Assembly (NCBI GenBank): GCA_963682025.1
Contig: OY821521.1
Span: forward strand, 198,597,526-198,661,525
Length of the DNA stretch: 64,000 bases
Reading direction: 5' to 3'
DNA from: Cordilura impudica
Lineage: Eukaryota; Arthropoda; Insecta; Diptera; Scathophagidae
Shown piece after piece: positions 46,419-57,944 of the stretch. The notes beneath the pieces were generated by a model that searched no databases, was not told the DNA's origin, and saw only the letters and a list, made by a program, of their open reading frames with translations. The first letter of the stretch is position 1. The number at the start of each line of letters is the position of its first letter. The position numbers and the translations under genes were made by a program.

Positions 46419-47385
46419 GAATGGTTATCTGTAACCTGAAAGAGTTATTTGCAACATTTCAATCTGAACACGAGGATGTTAGAATTGGCTTCACGAAATT
46501 AACCCAAATGAGGCCTAAACATTGCGTTTTGGCAGAAAGCAGCGGAACTCACACAGTATGCGTTTGCATTTAACATGAAAATGTTAAACTGATGTTGAAG
46601 GAAATCAACTTAAAGTATTTAACAGATGATTCGGCAGAAGATTTACACGATTACCGCGATTGCCTTAAATTGTCTATGTGTCCTAATGCAACAATTTCTT
46701 GCCACTTAGGTGAATGTACCAATTGGCCGAAAATCACATTCATCAAAGAAAATTTAATCAACTCTTTAAATCGAGAATATATAGAGGAGGTCAAATTTGA
46801 TTCTTGGATTCAGACTGACAGATGCACATTGAAACAATCATTTTAAATGTGGATGATTTTGTGGAAGAAATGTGTACAGGATTGCTGAACTTGAGAACCC
46901 ATGACTTTTTAGTCAAAGAGCAATGGTCATTCTTCAAGGATTTGAAGATACATTTGAAGTCTGGTGAATTCGTTATTTCATATGATTTCGCAGAAAACTA
47001 TAGATATGTTCTTCAGGATGCCATACAAGCATTCCACTTCAATAACGACCAAGTAACTATATTTACAGTAGTTACTTACTACATGAAAGATGAAAAACTG
47101 GAACACAAAAGTATGGCAATCATATCCGACGATTTAAAACACGATACCGTTGCAGTTTATGAGTACCAGAAGATAATACTAAAATATCTAAAATCTAAAT
47201 TAACAGTAAAGAAGGTATACTACGTTTCGGACGGAGCTCGTCAACATTTTAAAAACAAAAGTAGCTTCGCAAATCTTATGGCTCATGAAAAAGATTTTGG
47301 AATGCCAGCTGAGTGGCATTTTTATCCTACTGCTCATGGTAAAGGAGCACGTGATGGTATTGGAGCAAACCATAAAAGAAATGAA
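46419..47385 (+). pseudogene. DDE/RNase H-like transposase relic (DFAENY / SDGA / HGKG type)
   Basis: The frame can be followed from about 46419 (VICNLKELFATF, MRPKHCVLAESSGTHTVCVC) through a TAA at 46571-46573 into the 84-codon frame ending 46846. One frameshift near 46825 leads into the frame starting 46822. Motifs in order: CHLGECTNWP, DSWIQTDRCTL, NVDDFVEEM, HDFLVKEQW, GEFVISYDFAENYRYVLQDA, FHFNNDQVTIF, SDDLKHDTVAVYEYQ, KVYYVSDGARQHFKNKSSFA, HEKDFGMPAEWHFYPTAHGK and GIGANHKR. I know this motif series from uncharacterised transposase-like proteins repeated in insect and cnidarian genomes but cannot name the superfamily. Asp in SYDFAENY and VSDGA are likely catalytic. It is dead because of one nonsense codon and one frameshift. 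Confidence 0.75.
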
Positions 47386-47389
47386 ACGA

Positions 47390-48336
47390 AGTGTAGAAAG
47401 AAAACTGTTAAATCTTCTACTAAGCCTTGGTTTAATCAAAATATTTCTGATTTAATAGTTAAAAGAAATTCTGCTTACGATAAGTGGAAAAGATATAAAA
47501 CTACACAGTCAAATGAAATTTTTAAATCACTACGTAGATCTGTTACTAGGGAAGTAAATTTAGCTATGCAACGCTATTATAGTCGTGTATTTTCAGAGGC
47601 TATGGATACTAAAAATATGTGGAAAGATATAAAGAAAATTGGTTATAAAGATGAAAGTGAATCGGTAAATCTTTCCACTTTTGAACTAAATGAATTGAAT
47701 AGACAATTTACTTCAAATGACTCAACTCCTCTTCGTTCTGACTCTTATGCAAATCTACCAGATTGCAATCTGGATTCTTTATTTAGTTTTTCCTGCGTTA
47801 ACCAGGAGGATGTTCTGGAAGCTTTTCTTTCCATAAAGTCAAAATCTATTGGTCTAGACGGTATGAATCCAATATTTATTAAAGCTATTTTACCACAGGT
47901 TTTACCCTATATCACTCATATTTTTAACACTATTTTTACAAAATCTATTTTCCCTGTTTTGTGGAAATGGGCAAAAGTAATTCCCTTGCCGAAATCTAAT
48001 AAAGAATACAGGCCAATTTCCGTACTTCCTTTTCTTTCGAAAGTTTTCGAAAAAATTATGAGCAAACAAATGAATGAACATATATCCAATAATAATCTTT
48101 TATCATCTAAGCAATCTGGTTTTCGCAGGAAAAGAGGGTATATCACTACTTTAATTGATGTATCGGAAGATCTTCGTTATATCATTGACAGTGGTAATAT
48201 TGCTTTTTTGACTTTATTGGACCACTCTAAAGCTTTTGACTAAGTAGACCATGATATTCTTGTTAAAAAGCTTAAACATATTTTTGGTTATTCTGAAACC
48301 TCCTTTAAATTGATTAGCTCTTATCTTCGATCGTGT
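47390..48336 (+). pseudogene. non-LTR reverse transcriptase fragment fused in frame to the transposase
   Basis: The same open frame that encodes the transposase C-terminal region continues without a stop into KPWFNQNISDLIVKRNSAYD (linker after the endonuclease), SIGLDGMNPIFIKAILPQVL, KWAKVIPLPKSNKEYRPISV, FEKIMSKQMNEHI, KQSGFRRKRGYITTLIDV and LTLLDHSKAFD (motif A with its Asp kept). The frame then stops at 48241-48243. Beyond it, VDHDILVKKLKHIFGYSET can still be read before the right TIR. Both ends of the retrotransposon are missing, so it is an internal piece, 473 codons being shared with the transposase. Confidence 0.8.
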
Positions 48337-48450
48337 TGAAAAATTGTGTCTAAACTACTAGCCGATAGGACTAACCTTGGTGCAAATTTGATCACGATCG
48401 GAAGACATCGGTTTCAAAACTTTGTGCACTACATGAAACCCCCATATATA

Positions 48451-48599
48451 TAGATGCCAGTTGTGGTACAATATCAAAATTTCAGTTTGCCACGCCCCTA
48501 CGCCCACATACCAAAAATCAAAAGCCAGACTTCACACTGTTACCAGCCAGGCTACTCTAGAGATTCTCTGAAAATTTTATTAAAGTCAGTACCTCCGTT
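48451..48599. other. short non-coding spacer with CCACGCCCC motif
   Basis: Carries TTTGCCACGCCCCTACGCCC, a motif seen in repeat family G (55780-56400 and 57945-58330). This may be a small fragment of it. Confidence 0.4.
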
Positions 48600-48870
48600 T
48601 TTATACCCTATACCACTATGTGGTCAAGGTGTAATGACTTTGTGCTGATGTTTGTAACTAGCAGAAATATTTTTTGCTTGCGTTTATTACATTCTTAGTC
48701 GTAGCCGCCATATGAAGCTGATTACAAATCTTCATTTAAATGTATCAAAAAAAATCTTGCATAGATTTTTCTCAAATTTGGTTTATATATGTTTTTGCAA
48801 AAATAAGTAAGCTTACCAAATATGGTTAGGTTCGGTCCCTTTTTCGATCAAGTTCCACATTAATATCCAC
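48600..48870 (+). repeat. family B fragment
   Basis: TATACCCTATACCACTATGT start, then GTAGCCGCCATATGAAGCTG, TCTTCATTTAAATGTATC and AAATATGGTTAGGTTCGGTC, the second half of family B. The GTCY part is deleted. Confidence 0.6.
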
Positions 48871-48884
48871 ATAGGGTATCGTAT

Positions 48885-49190
48885 TCATTTCCCCTCATCC
48901 GATCGATATGAAACTTGGTCCATACACTTGCTGTGAAAAAAGATTAACTTTGACTTAGTCACGCACAGTCACGCATGGTCACGCACAGTCACGGAGTGAT
49001 ATAATTGTCATTTATCCTCATCCGATCGATCTGAAACTTGTTCGATAAACTTGCTGTGAAAAAAGATTAACTTTGACATAGTCACGCACAGTCACAGAGA
49101 GATTAATTCCTCACATCCCCTCTTCCGATTGATCTGAAACTTTTTCCATAGACTTGTTGTGGTTAAAGATTAATTTTAAGTCAAGGAGAT
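48885..49190. repeat. tandem repeat of ~105-130 bp, three units
   Basis: The block CCTCATCCGATCGATNTGAAACTT, CTTGCTGTGAAAAAAGATTA and ACTTTGACNTAGTCACGCAC occurs at about 48893, 49017 and, diverged, 49121. Within the first unit a smaller CACGCACAGT / CACGCATGGT repeat of about 10-11 bases is present. Confidence 0.7.
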
Positions 49191-49376
49191 ATTCAAAACT
49201 CATATGCATAAGGAAAGAAAGAGTTTTAATAAAAACTTTGTTTTATGGGTTAGAGTATTTTTGTTTTAAAGATCATTTTGGTAAAAAAGAAATTTTTGTA
49301 TACAAAATTTATATTCTAAAATTATTTTTCTTTTGTTAACCGTTGTGTTCAACATATAAAATTTTATTTTTAGTTA
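49191..49376. other. AT-rich spacer
   Basis: No motif seen; a 61-codon open frame at 49154-49339 is low-complexity and unrecognised. Confidence 0.4.
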
Positions 49377-49924
49377 TTTTTATACCCTCCACATCTCAGT
49401 GGCAGAGGGTATATATAGGTTTGTCATTCCGTTTGTAACGCATCGAAAAACTAATTTCCGACCCAATAAAGTATATATATTCTTGATCCTTATCACAGCT
49501 CGAGTCGATATAGCGATGTCCGTCTGTCCGTCTGTCCGTCTGTCCGTCTGTCCGTGTGTCTGTTGAAATCACGCTCATTCAAAAAAAAAAGCATTTACTT
49601 AGGTCAGGTTACGAAAAAATTATTTGCCATAATTCCCACCAGGTTGGTATTGAAATCGGAGTAAATCGGGAGCCTCTGCGCTGAGAAATGAACAAAAGTT
49701 TATAGATACCTCTAAAAAAAACATGAAACCTAGTGTTTTCTTGTAATAGTTTAGTGGTTGAACATACAACAACATAAAAAAAGCCACAAAAAAAATGTGA
49801 TTCATACATATTAACAATAACAAGAACACAACTACCATGAGCTATGTTAATAGTATTGCCACAAACCGAGGTGGAGGGTATCAAAGATTCGGCACAGCCG
49901 AATTTAACACTCTTACTTGTTTTA
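49377..49924 (+). mobile_element. mini-me element, complete 0.55-kb copy
   Basis: Begins TTTTTATACCCTCCACATC and ends TTAACACTCTTACTTGTTTT. The 5' TATACCCTCCAC is complementary to GTGGAGGGTATC near the 3' end. TTCGGCACAGCCGAA then forms a 3' hairpin. The core TTCTTGATCC and GAGTCGATATAGCGATG lies between (TA)n and (GTCY)n tracts (49509-49560), as described for dipteran mini-me elements, which are now usually grouped with DINE/Helentron-type non-autonomous elements. No coding: the 60- to 91-codon minus frames here are translations of the repeat. Confidence 0.85.
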
Positions 49925-49947
49925 TTTATTTTATATTTTAATTTCTT

Positions 49948-50215
49948 ATATTGGAAAAAGCTTTAATTGTATAACTCATTGCTTGGATTCTCATTAGGTT
50001 GGTTTCAGCAAAGGTATATGAATTTAACTTTTTACCAAACAAACTATCTACTGCTTTTGGTTCTTGTTGAGTATCGGTGACTCGACAACTGTAACGTCTA
50101 TCATGCAGAATGTAGATCAATTTTTAAATCAGAAGTGTCAAATATTTTTTTTTGTTTATTTAAAGTAAGAACATCTGATTTTGAGTCTGATCAATTTCTA
50201 ACTTAATTGCTGGTA
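49948..50215 (+). repeat. dispersed repeat family F, copy 2
   Basis: GCTTGGATTCTCATTAGG, GTGACTCGACAACTGTAACG, ATCATGCAGAATGTAGATC and CTGATTTTGAGTCTGATC match copy 1 at 20213-20430. This copy has an extra ~50 bases (around 50030-50080). Confidence 0.6.
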
Positions 50216-50605
50216 AAAAATTTTGAATAATTATTAGAAATTAATCAAAAGTTTGCTGAACATTGGCTTAACAATCAGAGCCGTTTCCTCCCTATACTTA
50301 CCTGATCATTAAATTTTAAAAACTAATTGAAAGTTATACCAGGATACATGATCTTTAAAGGGAATTTCAACGCCAACTTCAATAGTAACAACAAAGTATG
50401 GACATTTTCAAGGATTTTTCTTTTTAACCTATTTAAGCTCCAAAACGGAATCCAGGGATCAATCGTGGGCACAAATTTAAGAATGAGCGGCTGCATGAGT
50501 TAGAATTAAAAACTATTCCATAAAAATTAAAAGTTTTTCCAAATTTCTTTAAGACAGCAAAAAAAATTGTTTTATTAAAAATATTTTAATCAAAATATAT
50601 ATTTT
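50216..50605. other. non-coding spacer
   Basis: No coding, no repeat partner recognised in the window. Confidence 0.4.
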
Positions 50606-51080
50606 TTTAATTAAAATAACACAATATTATTAAAAACTTTTTCATTTCGTTAAAAAATTAAATAATTTTTTTGCTAACTGAAAAAATTTTATGAATATAA
50701 ATAATTTCTGCAAAATTACAAAAAAAAAAAAACAACAACTTAGAATCTTGGATACCCTTCACCTGTGTTTTACGTTTATATTAATGTCTGGACTTAGCGC
50801 TCTATATAACAAATCTAAATAAAACATTTGAAAAAGTAAACAATTTGATAAACTTAGTACTAAATTAGTACAACAAACATACTGAATTTTTAGTATTTTT
50901 CTAGATTTGAATATATATAATTTATGGGATAGCAAATTCAAACTCGAACTGATATATACTTATATATATCACACCACTGCGCAGGTGTGGAGGGTATATA
51001 AATTGTATTATAAAATAGTTTTCTTAGTTAAAAAAACATAATTTTTTTTTAATTTTTCTCTTTATATTTGGTAAATTTTT
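50606..51080. repeat. direct duplication A (partner at 53537-54098)
   Basis: Runs from AATTAAAATAACACAATATT through GATACCCTTCACCTG, TGTCTGGACTTAGCGCTCTA and TACTAAATTAGTACAACAAA to TTTGGTAAATTTTT with only a few changes from copy B. Its second half (about 50900-51003) is a reversed mini-me 5' end: GTGGAGGGTATATAAA is the complement of TATACCCTCCAC. The 141-base internal segment present in copy B is missing here. Confidence 0.75.
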
Positions 51081-53538
51081 ATACCCTCCACTCCAGTGTG
51101 CAGAGGGTACATATAAGTTTGTCATTCCGTTTGTAATAATTAGAAAAAAATTTTGGACCCCATAAAATATATATATTTGTGATCCTTATAACAACCGGAG
51201 TTGATATAGCGATGTCCGTCTGTCCGTCTGTGGAAATCACGATGACGGCATCAATCGGGCAACTAGGGTGCTCGTTGATATAAAAAATGATTCACTAACA
51301 TCCTGAAAAGTTTGCTATTTAAAATTGTCCAAATTGGTCGATTAGGGCCCGAGATTTGAATGAAGAACTAAAAAAAGTCTTGAAAAAATATAATTTTCTA
51401 TGTTGTTCTTGTCACGATCACGCCTTCAATGGTGCAGCTACAGTGATCGTTTTTAATAAGAATGATTCACCAAATTCATGGGAAGATTTCTATTTCAAAA
51501 ATCATTGAAATCGGTGGAACAGGTCCAGGGAAATCTCTGAAAAAGTAAAAAAAATTAAAAATATGATGTTTCTATATTGTTCTTGTTTTATTCTAAATGT
51601 TGTGTTGTTGTCATAGCTGGACTTGTTGTTTTTGTGGTCGTTGGGGTAATAATATAATAAAAACTAACCCTTTGTACATTTTTTTTATTAACTCTGGTAG
51701 ACAAATTTAAAAGCTTCCATTGTTTTGGCATCATTAAAAAAATTTGTTACGTCATTTCTGTCATTACCACGAGCCTGCCTGCGAAATTTCAGATCGAATG
51801 GGTCACGGGAAAGGGGTTAAAATCGATCCAAAATTTTTTCGACAAGCAGACACTAGGAGTTAATATGAAGGGAGTAAAAATTCACCAACATCTAAAGCAA
51901 ATAATGCTAAAATACCTAGTTGTTAATAAAAAAAAAAACAATGTAAATATAGCAAAAAAAAATTTTATGTATAAATTTATTTATAAATTTATATAAACAT
52001 ATTAAATAATACAAATAATATACATATATTATATATGTATACCCATAACAACTGCATGTTAGAAATAAGTCGCTATATTATTTTATTTACACAAAATTCT
52101 GCAATATTTTGTTGTGGGGAAAATACATTTATTTTGCATTAACAGAGTGTCACTTCATTTTGCTCAGCGTGACTATGCCACAGTAGATGGCGCCACAATT
52201 TTTGTTTGTTCTAATTAGCTTTGCAATAGTTATTTCTATTTTAACATGAATGTCAATATTTTCAACTAGATATCATACAGAACAATGTTAAGAGTATACA
52301 CGGGCTGGTCTTTTATTTCATACGTATTTTCATTATTCTTTTACAAATATGAACATAAGTTTGGCATGTTAACTTTTTGTTGTCTTTTTAAAAAATAGAG
52401 TTAATTTTTAAACGATATCCGCTATTGATAAAGTCAGCTGTTGTTGTTATCTAAACGACAACCATTTTTGTGTTGTTTATTCAATCGATAAAAACTTAAA
52501 TTTTTATGTTGAAATGTCGTCATACATAAATAAAAATCATAAAATAGTGAAAATATTTTGCTTTTATTAAAAAAACTTTTTTATATAAATAAAAAAAATA
52601 AATAGCATATTCAATTCATTATTTCATTTTCAAATAAATACACAGAAATATTATTAAAAAATAAAGATATTAAACATCAACATAAAATCATCCTGTCAAA
52701 CACGAAGTAATTTGTTTTTTTCTATTCTTCTTTGTGTTTTTCGCTTATTTTGACAGATTACAATTTAGATAAATAGAAAAATAGATTTGTCGACTGTCGT
52801 TAAGATGTGTTTACTTAGTGAATCACTTAATCCTCAGTGGAAACAACAATAGCTGTCGATATATTTTGCGATTGTCGGATCGTTGAAATTCTGTCGGATC
52901 GTTGAATTCGCACTACAGAAAACATTAATTTAAATTCACTGAATTTTAGAAAACCTCAAATGATATTTAAGAATTGCGAACATAAAAATTGTTACATAAA
53001 TAAACGCAATTTGAAGAGAATGTTATTTTTTATATATAAATTTTCACAATTTTTTTTGGATGAAAATTTGAAGTTTTTCAGAAAATAAAGATAACAAATT
53101 ATTTTATTTAAAATGTTTGGGACATTTGGTTTTTTTGCATTTGGCATCCCTAATTTAATTATTTATTGTTATAAATGTATTCATTTTGTTTTCCAAATAT
53201 TGCAATATTTTAATAAAAAAGTTGAGAGAGCTTTTTTTTTGGTTATTATTATGTTACTCCATCCGACCTATATGGCCGCAATGAAAAAATATTTCGCCAG
53301 TTAAAGGAACTATACAGCCATCTCCAATTAGCACGATTTAATGCATATAGCTACCCTACACAATCATTACCTTTGCAATGGAGGTTAAGGCGAGCTATTT
53401 AATTAGCAAAAACTAAATTAAACGAGAAGTTATGTCATATAACCGGAAACGCATGCATATAGGAAACGCATGTATATTTTTCCGAGGTGGAGGGTATCAA
53501 AGATTCGGCACAGCCGAATTTAACACTCTTACTTGTTT
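51076..53538 (+). mobile_element. 2.5-kb composite with mini-me ends
   Basis: Left end TTTTTATACCCTCCACTCCA with core TTGTGATCC, GTTGATATAGCGATG and GTCCGTCTGTCCGTC. Right end GAGGTGGAGGGTATC, TTCGGCACAGCCGAA hairpin and ACTCTTACTTGTTTT. Near the left end two ~190-base subunits repeat (CACGATGACGGCATCAAT near 51238 and CACGATCACGCCTTCAAT near 51415, each followed by AATGATTCAC). The middle (about 51900-53300) is unique AT-rich DNA with no recognised gene. It may be one long element or two ends with unrelated DNA between them. It is flanked by the direct duplication A/B. Confidence 0.6.
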
Positions 53539-54098
53539 TAATTAAAATAACACAATATTATTAAAACTTTTTTCATTTCGTTAAAAAATTAAATAATTTT
53601 TTTGCTAACTGAAAAAATTTTATGAATATAAATAATTTCTGCAAAATTACAAAAAAAAAACAACTTAGAAGCTTGGATACCCTTCACCTGGGTTTTACGT
53701 TTATATTAATGTCTGGACTTAGCGCTCTATATAACAAATCTAAACAAAACATTTGAAAAAGTAAACAATTTGATAAACTTAGTACTAAATTAGTACAACA
53801 AACATACTGAATTTTTAATATTATTTTAGATTTGTCTCCATATTTTAGGTCACATCTTTGAACAATTATGACCGATTTACCCCATTTTCAAAAGCAATTT
53901 GCTCCTAAGTTTGCTAAGGCAAATGGTTTATTTTGGAAATGAGCGTGATGTCAACGTTTTGCTTTGTTAGAATGATCAAGAATATATATAATTTATGGGA
54001 TAGCAAATTCAAACTCGAACTGATATATACTTATATATATCACATATATATTAGTTAAAAAAACATATTTTTTTTTTAAATTTGGTAAATTTTTTTTT
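53537..54098. repeat. direct duplication B (partner at 50606-51080)
   Basis: Same order as copy A, but with 141 bases (about 53838-53979) that include AATGAGCGTGATGTCAAC and GATCAAGAATATATAT, the reversed inner part of mini-me. The mini-me 5' end kept in copy A is deleted here. Starts exactly where the mini-me tail of the preceding composite ends. Confidence 0.75.
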
Positions 54099-55480
54099 AA
54101 ATATTCTCTTAGTTTAAAAAACGAATTGATTTATTTTTAATTTAAAAAAATTGCAAAAAAAAAAATGATTTTTAAAAGTGACAAGTTTTAAGTTTATAAA
54201 ATAATTTTTATAAAATTTTCTTATTATGTTAAAATATTTAAAAAAAATTTTTTTTAGTATATAAAAACAAAATTATTTTAGTTATATTTGTATGAAATAT
54301 TTTTTTAGTTTTTTAAAAAATACAAAAATAATAATAAAAATAATAAAAAAAAATTATATATTTCGATAGAAGTTTGAACAATATGTTGAAAAAAAAAAAT
54401 AGAAATCCGCCCTTAAAATTTTGGGTTTATAGTAGCCAGCCTTTGAGAAAGAGATTCAAAATATACACAACAAATTTTTTCAGTTTATTTTACGAGTTTT
54501 TTTTATCATGTTTCATACATGTTGTTCGAAAAATGTCATCAACATTAGCTACGATTTAATATTTTTTTTTAATATTAAGTTTGTCATTCCAAGTCATGGC
54601 CTTCCAAACAACAAAATATTCCACATTTTTTATATTTTTTTACTTTATTTTTACTTTTTACTTTTAATGTTAATTTTTATTTAATTTTTTTTTGTTAAAA
54701 AAATTTTAGCTAAATTTTATTTTTTTTCAGTATTTAAAAATAAATATAATTTTTCTAATTTTTGTAGAAATTAATTAAATAAAATTTTTTTATATATATT
54801 TTTGGTGAATTAAAAAATATATTATTTTCATAGAAGAATTTTGTTGATTTTTTATTCCGAAATAAGTTGGGAAATGGTGTAGTTTTGAAGCATTTTTAGT
54901 TTAAAATTAAACTTAATCAAAAAAATAATTTAGCCGTGCTAATGAATTGTACTGATATTTAAGTAAATACCATTTCATTAACTTCAATTTGCACCATCAT
55001 TATTTCAAGCTTACACACACACACACACACACACTTGCATTTTATTTATATTTAATCAGTTTAAGTTAAAAAATTTTAAATGCCTGTAAGTGTTTTGTAA
55101 CGTCAAAACAAATACTTAATAATTTATTAAAATTAAGCGGTCTTTTGTCTTAAATATTTAATAAGTTAAACAAGCAAGTTGCAAGTTAGCCGGGTATATG
55201 ACCTTCGGTGCTTTTCCCACCTTTCAACGACTAATTATTGGTAATTAGGCAAAACGTGTGTATAGTTTGAAACAAAATTTGATTAAGCCAGCGTAATTGT
55301 TGGCTTCGGAGAAATGTAATTTTGTGTTTTATATTAACATAAGTATTTGGTTTTTGGCTTAAATCTAGGCTGACAAAATATCTAGAACAGATTATTTTAG
55401 TTCAAAAGAAATTTTTATATCTATAATATTAATAGGCAAGGAGTAACAGTTATACCCTGACTTTGACCAATCATACCTCA
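54099..55480. other. very AT-rich non-coding stretch with (CA)n
   Basis: Long A and T runs, no coding signal. A (CA)n microsatellite lies at about 55014-55034. No partner repeat was noticed. Confidence 0.5.
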
Positions 55481-55489
55481 TTTTGAAGA

Positions 55490-55680
55490 GTTTTGTTATT
55501 GGTAATTTTTGGTTTTCGCGATTTTCTCTTTTAAGGATTTTTGATTTTTGGGAATTTCTGATTTTGGCGATTTTTGATTTTGGAGATAATTGATTTTGAA
55601 GATTTTTGTTTATGGTAATTTTAGTTTTTTCGCGATTTTCGGTATTAGCGTTTTTTGATTTAGGCGATTTTTGAATTGGC
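55490..55680. repeat. ~15-bp minisatellite (GATTTTTGATTTTGG-like)
   Basis: Units such as GGCGATTTTTGATTTTGGAG and GATAATTGATTTTGAAGATT repeat with a period of about 15, mixed with TTTTCGCGATTTTC blocks. The 103-codon minus-strand frame over it (Lys/Asn/Ser-rich, SPKSKIAKIRNSQKSK-like) is a by-product. Confidence 0.65.
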
Positions 55681-55779
55681 GGTTCCGCCCATGTTTTCCA
55701 CATCTATTCACATTAGCAGTTAATGTACTTGTCAAAAGTTGCTTTCATAGAACTTCATATTTTTTGTTTCTTTAGGAAG

Positions 55780-56400
55780 TGCCACGCCCACTAATCCTAT
55801 CCCGCCCATTTGTTTTCTGACTGCTCACATTAACACCTGATGGACTCATACAAAGTGTCAAGACTTTTCCATTTGTAGTAATCCAATTATATGATATTAC
55901 ATATTTACTTTGTATGGGCGTTATCACGCCCATTGGTCCGATCCAACGTTTTTTTGTTCGACTAACCACATGAATAACTTATGAGATCAAACAAAGCCCC
56001 AAGGCTCTCACTATTATAGTTCTCCAGATATATGACATTTAAGATTTATTTTGTACACGCACATTGGTCTGATTCTGCCCATTGGTCCGATCTCGTACAT
56101 TTTTTATCCGACTACTTACATTAATAATCGATAACTTTAACCAAATTTGCAAAGTTGACTCTGTCATAGTACCGGATACTCGAGATATATGATATTGAAT
56201 AACTACTTAGTATGGGAGATGCCACGCCCACTTATCCGATCCCGGCATGCCTCCTAACATTAATAATCGGTGATCTCCCATAAATTTGCAAATCTCTCCC
56301 TATCGTAGTTCTCATTAGTTATGATATTTATGGGATTCGCCACGGCCACTAAAAATAACAAAAAAATGTAGAGCCTGTAGTTCCTTCGAGATAAAAAGTA
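55780..56400. repeat. dispersed repeat family G with ~140-bp internal units, copy 1
   Basis: The block TGCCACGCCCACTNATCCGATC, an ACTNCTCACATTAATAATCG-like segment, AAATTTGCAAAG and ATATATGATATT repeats about every 120-155 bases (near 55789, 55925, 56077, 56223 and 56340). CACGCCCAC-containing repeats are common in flies. It encodes nothing. Confidence 0.7.
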
Positions 56401-57704
56401 AGACCCTGTAAAAATTTTGCTTTTATATATGTATATATATAGATTTATTTATATAGATATATAAGGTCAAGAAAAAACGCTTTGTTCTAACCTTTTTCGT
56501 ACTTTAGAAACAATATAACCCGCACAAACATCTGGATTCTATAAAAAAATCATCGTTCTGACAATCGAGGCGCCTGAAAACTTAATTAAAGAAATAGTCA
56601 TCATTGAAATGTTTTTTTTTCTGTTTTTTTTTTGTCGTTGCGTGTAGTTACTTGCACCAAGTTTTTATAGAATAAATAAATATTCCATTGAGAATAACAT
56701 ATTAAAACTTGTTAGCCAACAAATTGCTACAAAATTCTCGAAACCATGGTTAGCATAAGCAATAAATAGATAGCGACCGAACAACGCACACAACACTGGA
56801 TTTTAACCCAAGAAATTAAAAAAAAAAAAAATAAGAAAATAAAGAAACTCCACATACTCATGGAAGTAAGTATGTACAAGTATGTGCTCGTATAGGAAAA
56901 CAACTACCAGACTTAGTTGGGAGTATGTACAATGTAATGGTGAGAATATTTGGACCAAATAATAGTCTACTGGGAATCCAAACACAATTGAATCAGTGTG
57001 TACGTGAACGATTAAGACTTGCTGCGTTGCTGGCTCTGGTCTGGTCTGGTCTGTGTACAACAACAGTTTTTTTTTAATCTTAACGCAAGCATGAATGTTT
57101 GGGTAAGTAGGTTCGAGGATTGAGAAGGCGGCCGCTTTTACGAGATATGATTAGGAATTTAAATGCTTTTGTATTATTAAATTAGTAAATATCCTGCTTT
57201 ATCTCGCTAGATTGAAGTGTTTGAAAAATGCAGGTGTACAATGCTACCGCCAACACTACCAGTTAAGTTTCTAAAAACAAAATAAAAAATCAACAACAAC
57301 ATATTCTGTAGTTCTTAAAGTCAGTTAGTAAGTAAGTAAGTAAGTGAGTGAGCATGGGGAAACACTTCGACTTCGACTTCTTTTATGCATCGCCACCAAC
57401 AACAAACATGCAAGTTTAGTTTAGTTGAACTTACAAACTGGCAATCAAGCAACACTCTACCTTAGCAATATCGTAACAGTAAGTAGTCAATGCAAAACCT
57501 TAACATCTTTTGGAATATAAGGTGACCAGTTAACAAAAACGGACTACAACTTGGAAATTATTAAATATTAAATATCAAATAAATAAAGTAAATTACACAG
57601 TATAACAGTAATTCTCATCATCAGCTACGCTTCTAATTAAATCATATTTTAACAACAAATATCAGCACGTTGTTACTACAACTACAAAATCAAATTCTTT
57701 GCCA
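56401..57704. other. non-coding stretch
   Basis: AT-rich with small simple repeats: GTAAGTAAGTAAGTAAGTGA near 57328, GGTCTGGTCTGGTCTG near 57038 and (TA)n near 56425-56465. No exon or gene was recognised. An 86-codon minus frame at 57063-56803 has no known motif. Confidence 0.45.
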
Positions 57705-57893
57705 GTGTTACGTGCTGTTCCACAAGGATCGATGGTTGGTCCACTTCTATTTTCATTATACTCGAAACATCTCCCAGATAAACTTTAATACAGCAAGGTC
57801 ACAATGTATGCTGACGATGTCCAACTTCACATCAGTTGTAACCTTGAATCTAATGATCAATGCATCAGCAGTCTAAACCAGGAACTACATCGA
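57705..57893 (+). pseudogene. non-LTR reverse transcriptase palm fragment (intact YADD)
   Basis: Reads VLRAVPQGSMVGPLLFSLYS, then KHLPDKL, one stop, then YSKVTMYADDVQLHISCNLE and CISSLNQELHR. The PQGS...GPLLF and YADD segments are the core of the polymerase palm. It is only about 63 codons long, interrupted by one TAA near 57787, and followed directly by family G sequence. It is similar in wording to the CR1/jockey-like pieces at 12186 and 47390 but covers a different segment. Confidence 0.8.
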
Positions 57894-57944
57894 AAACACG
57901 GCCACCATATTTTTGTATGCCACACATAACTCTCAATAACCAAC

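Larger units (their letters stand above)
45826..48450 (+). mobile_element. 2.6-kb TIR transposon carrying a DDE relic and a captured reverse transcriptase
   Basis: The left end (45826-45933) TATATATGGGGGGTTTCATG and the right end (48337-48450) are inverted copies over about 110 bases, sharing TTTTGAAACCGATGTCTTCC, ACCAAGGTTAGTCCTAT and TAGTAGTTTAGACA. The right TIR has a small insertion (GTGATCAAATTTGCA). Flanking TA/TATA makes a TA duplication possible. Inside are a transposase relic (46419-47385) and a piece of a non-LTR reverse transcriptase (47390-48336) that reaches the right TIR. Confidence 0.8.

Noticed and set aside
55392..55703. 103-codon minus-strand frame rich in Lys, Asn and Ser
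   Set aside because: It lies on the ~15-bp minisatellite at 55490-55680 and shows only its periodicity.
57080..57140. tRNA-like GGTTCGAGGATTGAG segment
   Set aside because: It resembles a B box by chance, but no cloverleaf arms or A box at the right distance could be built.
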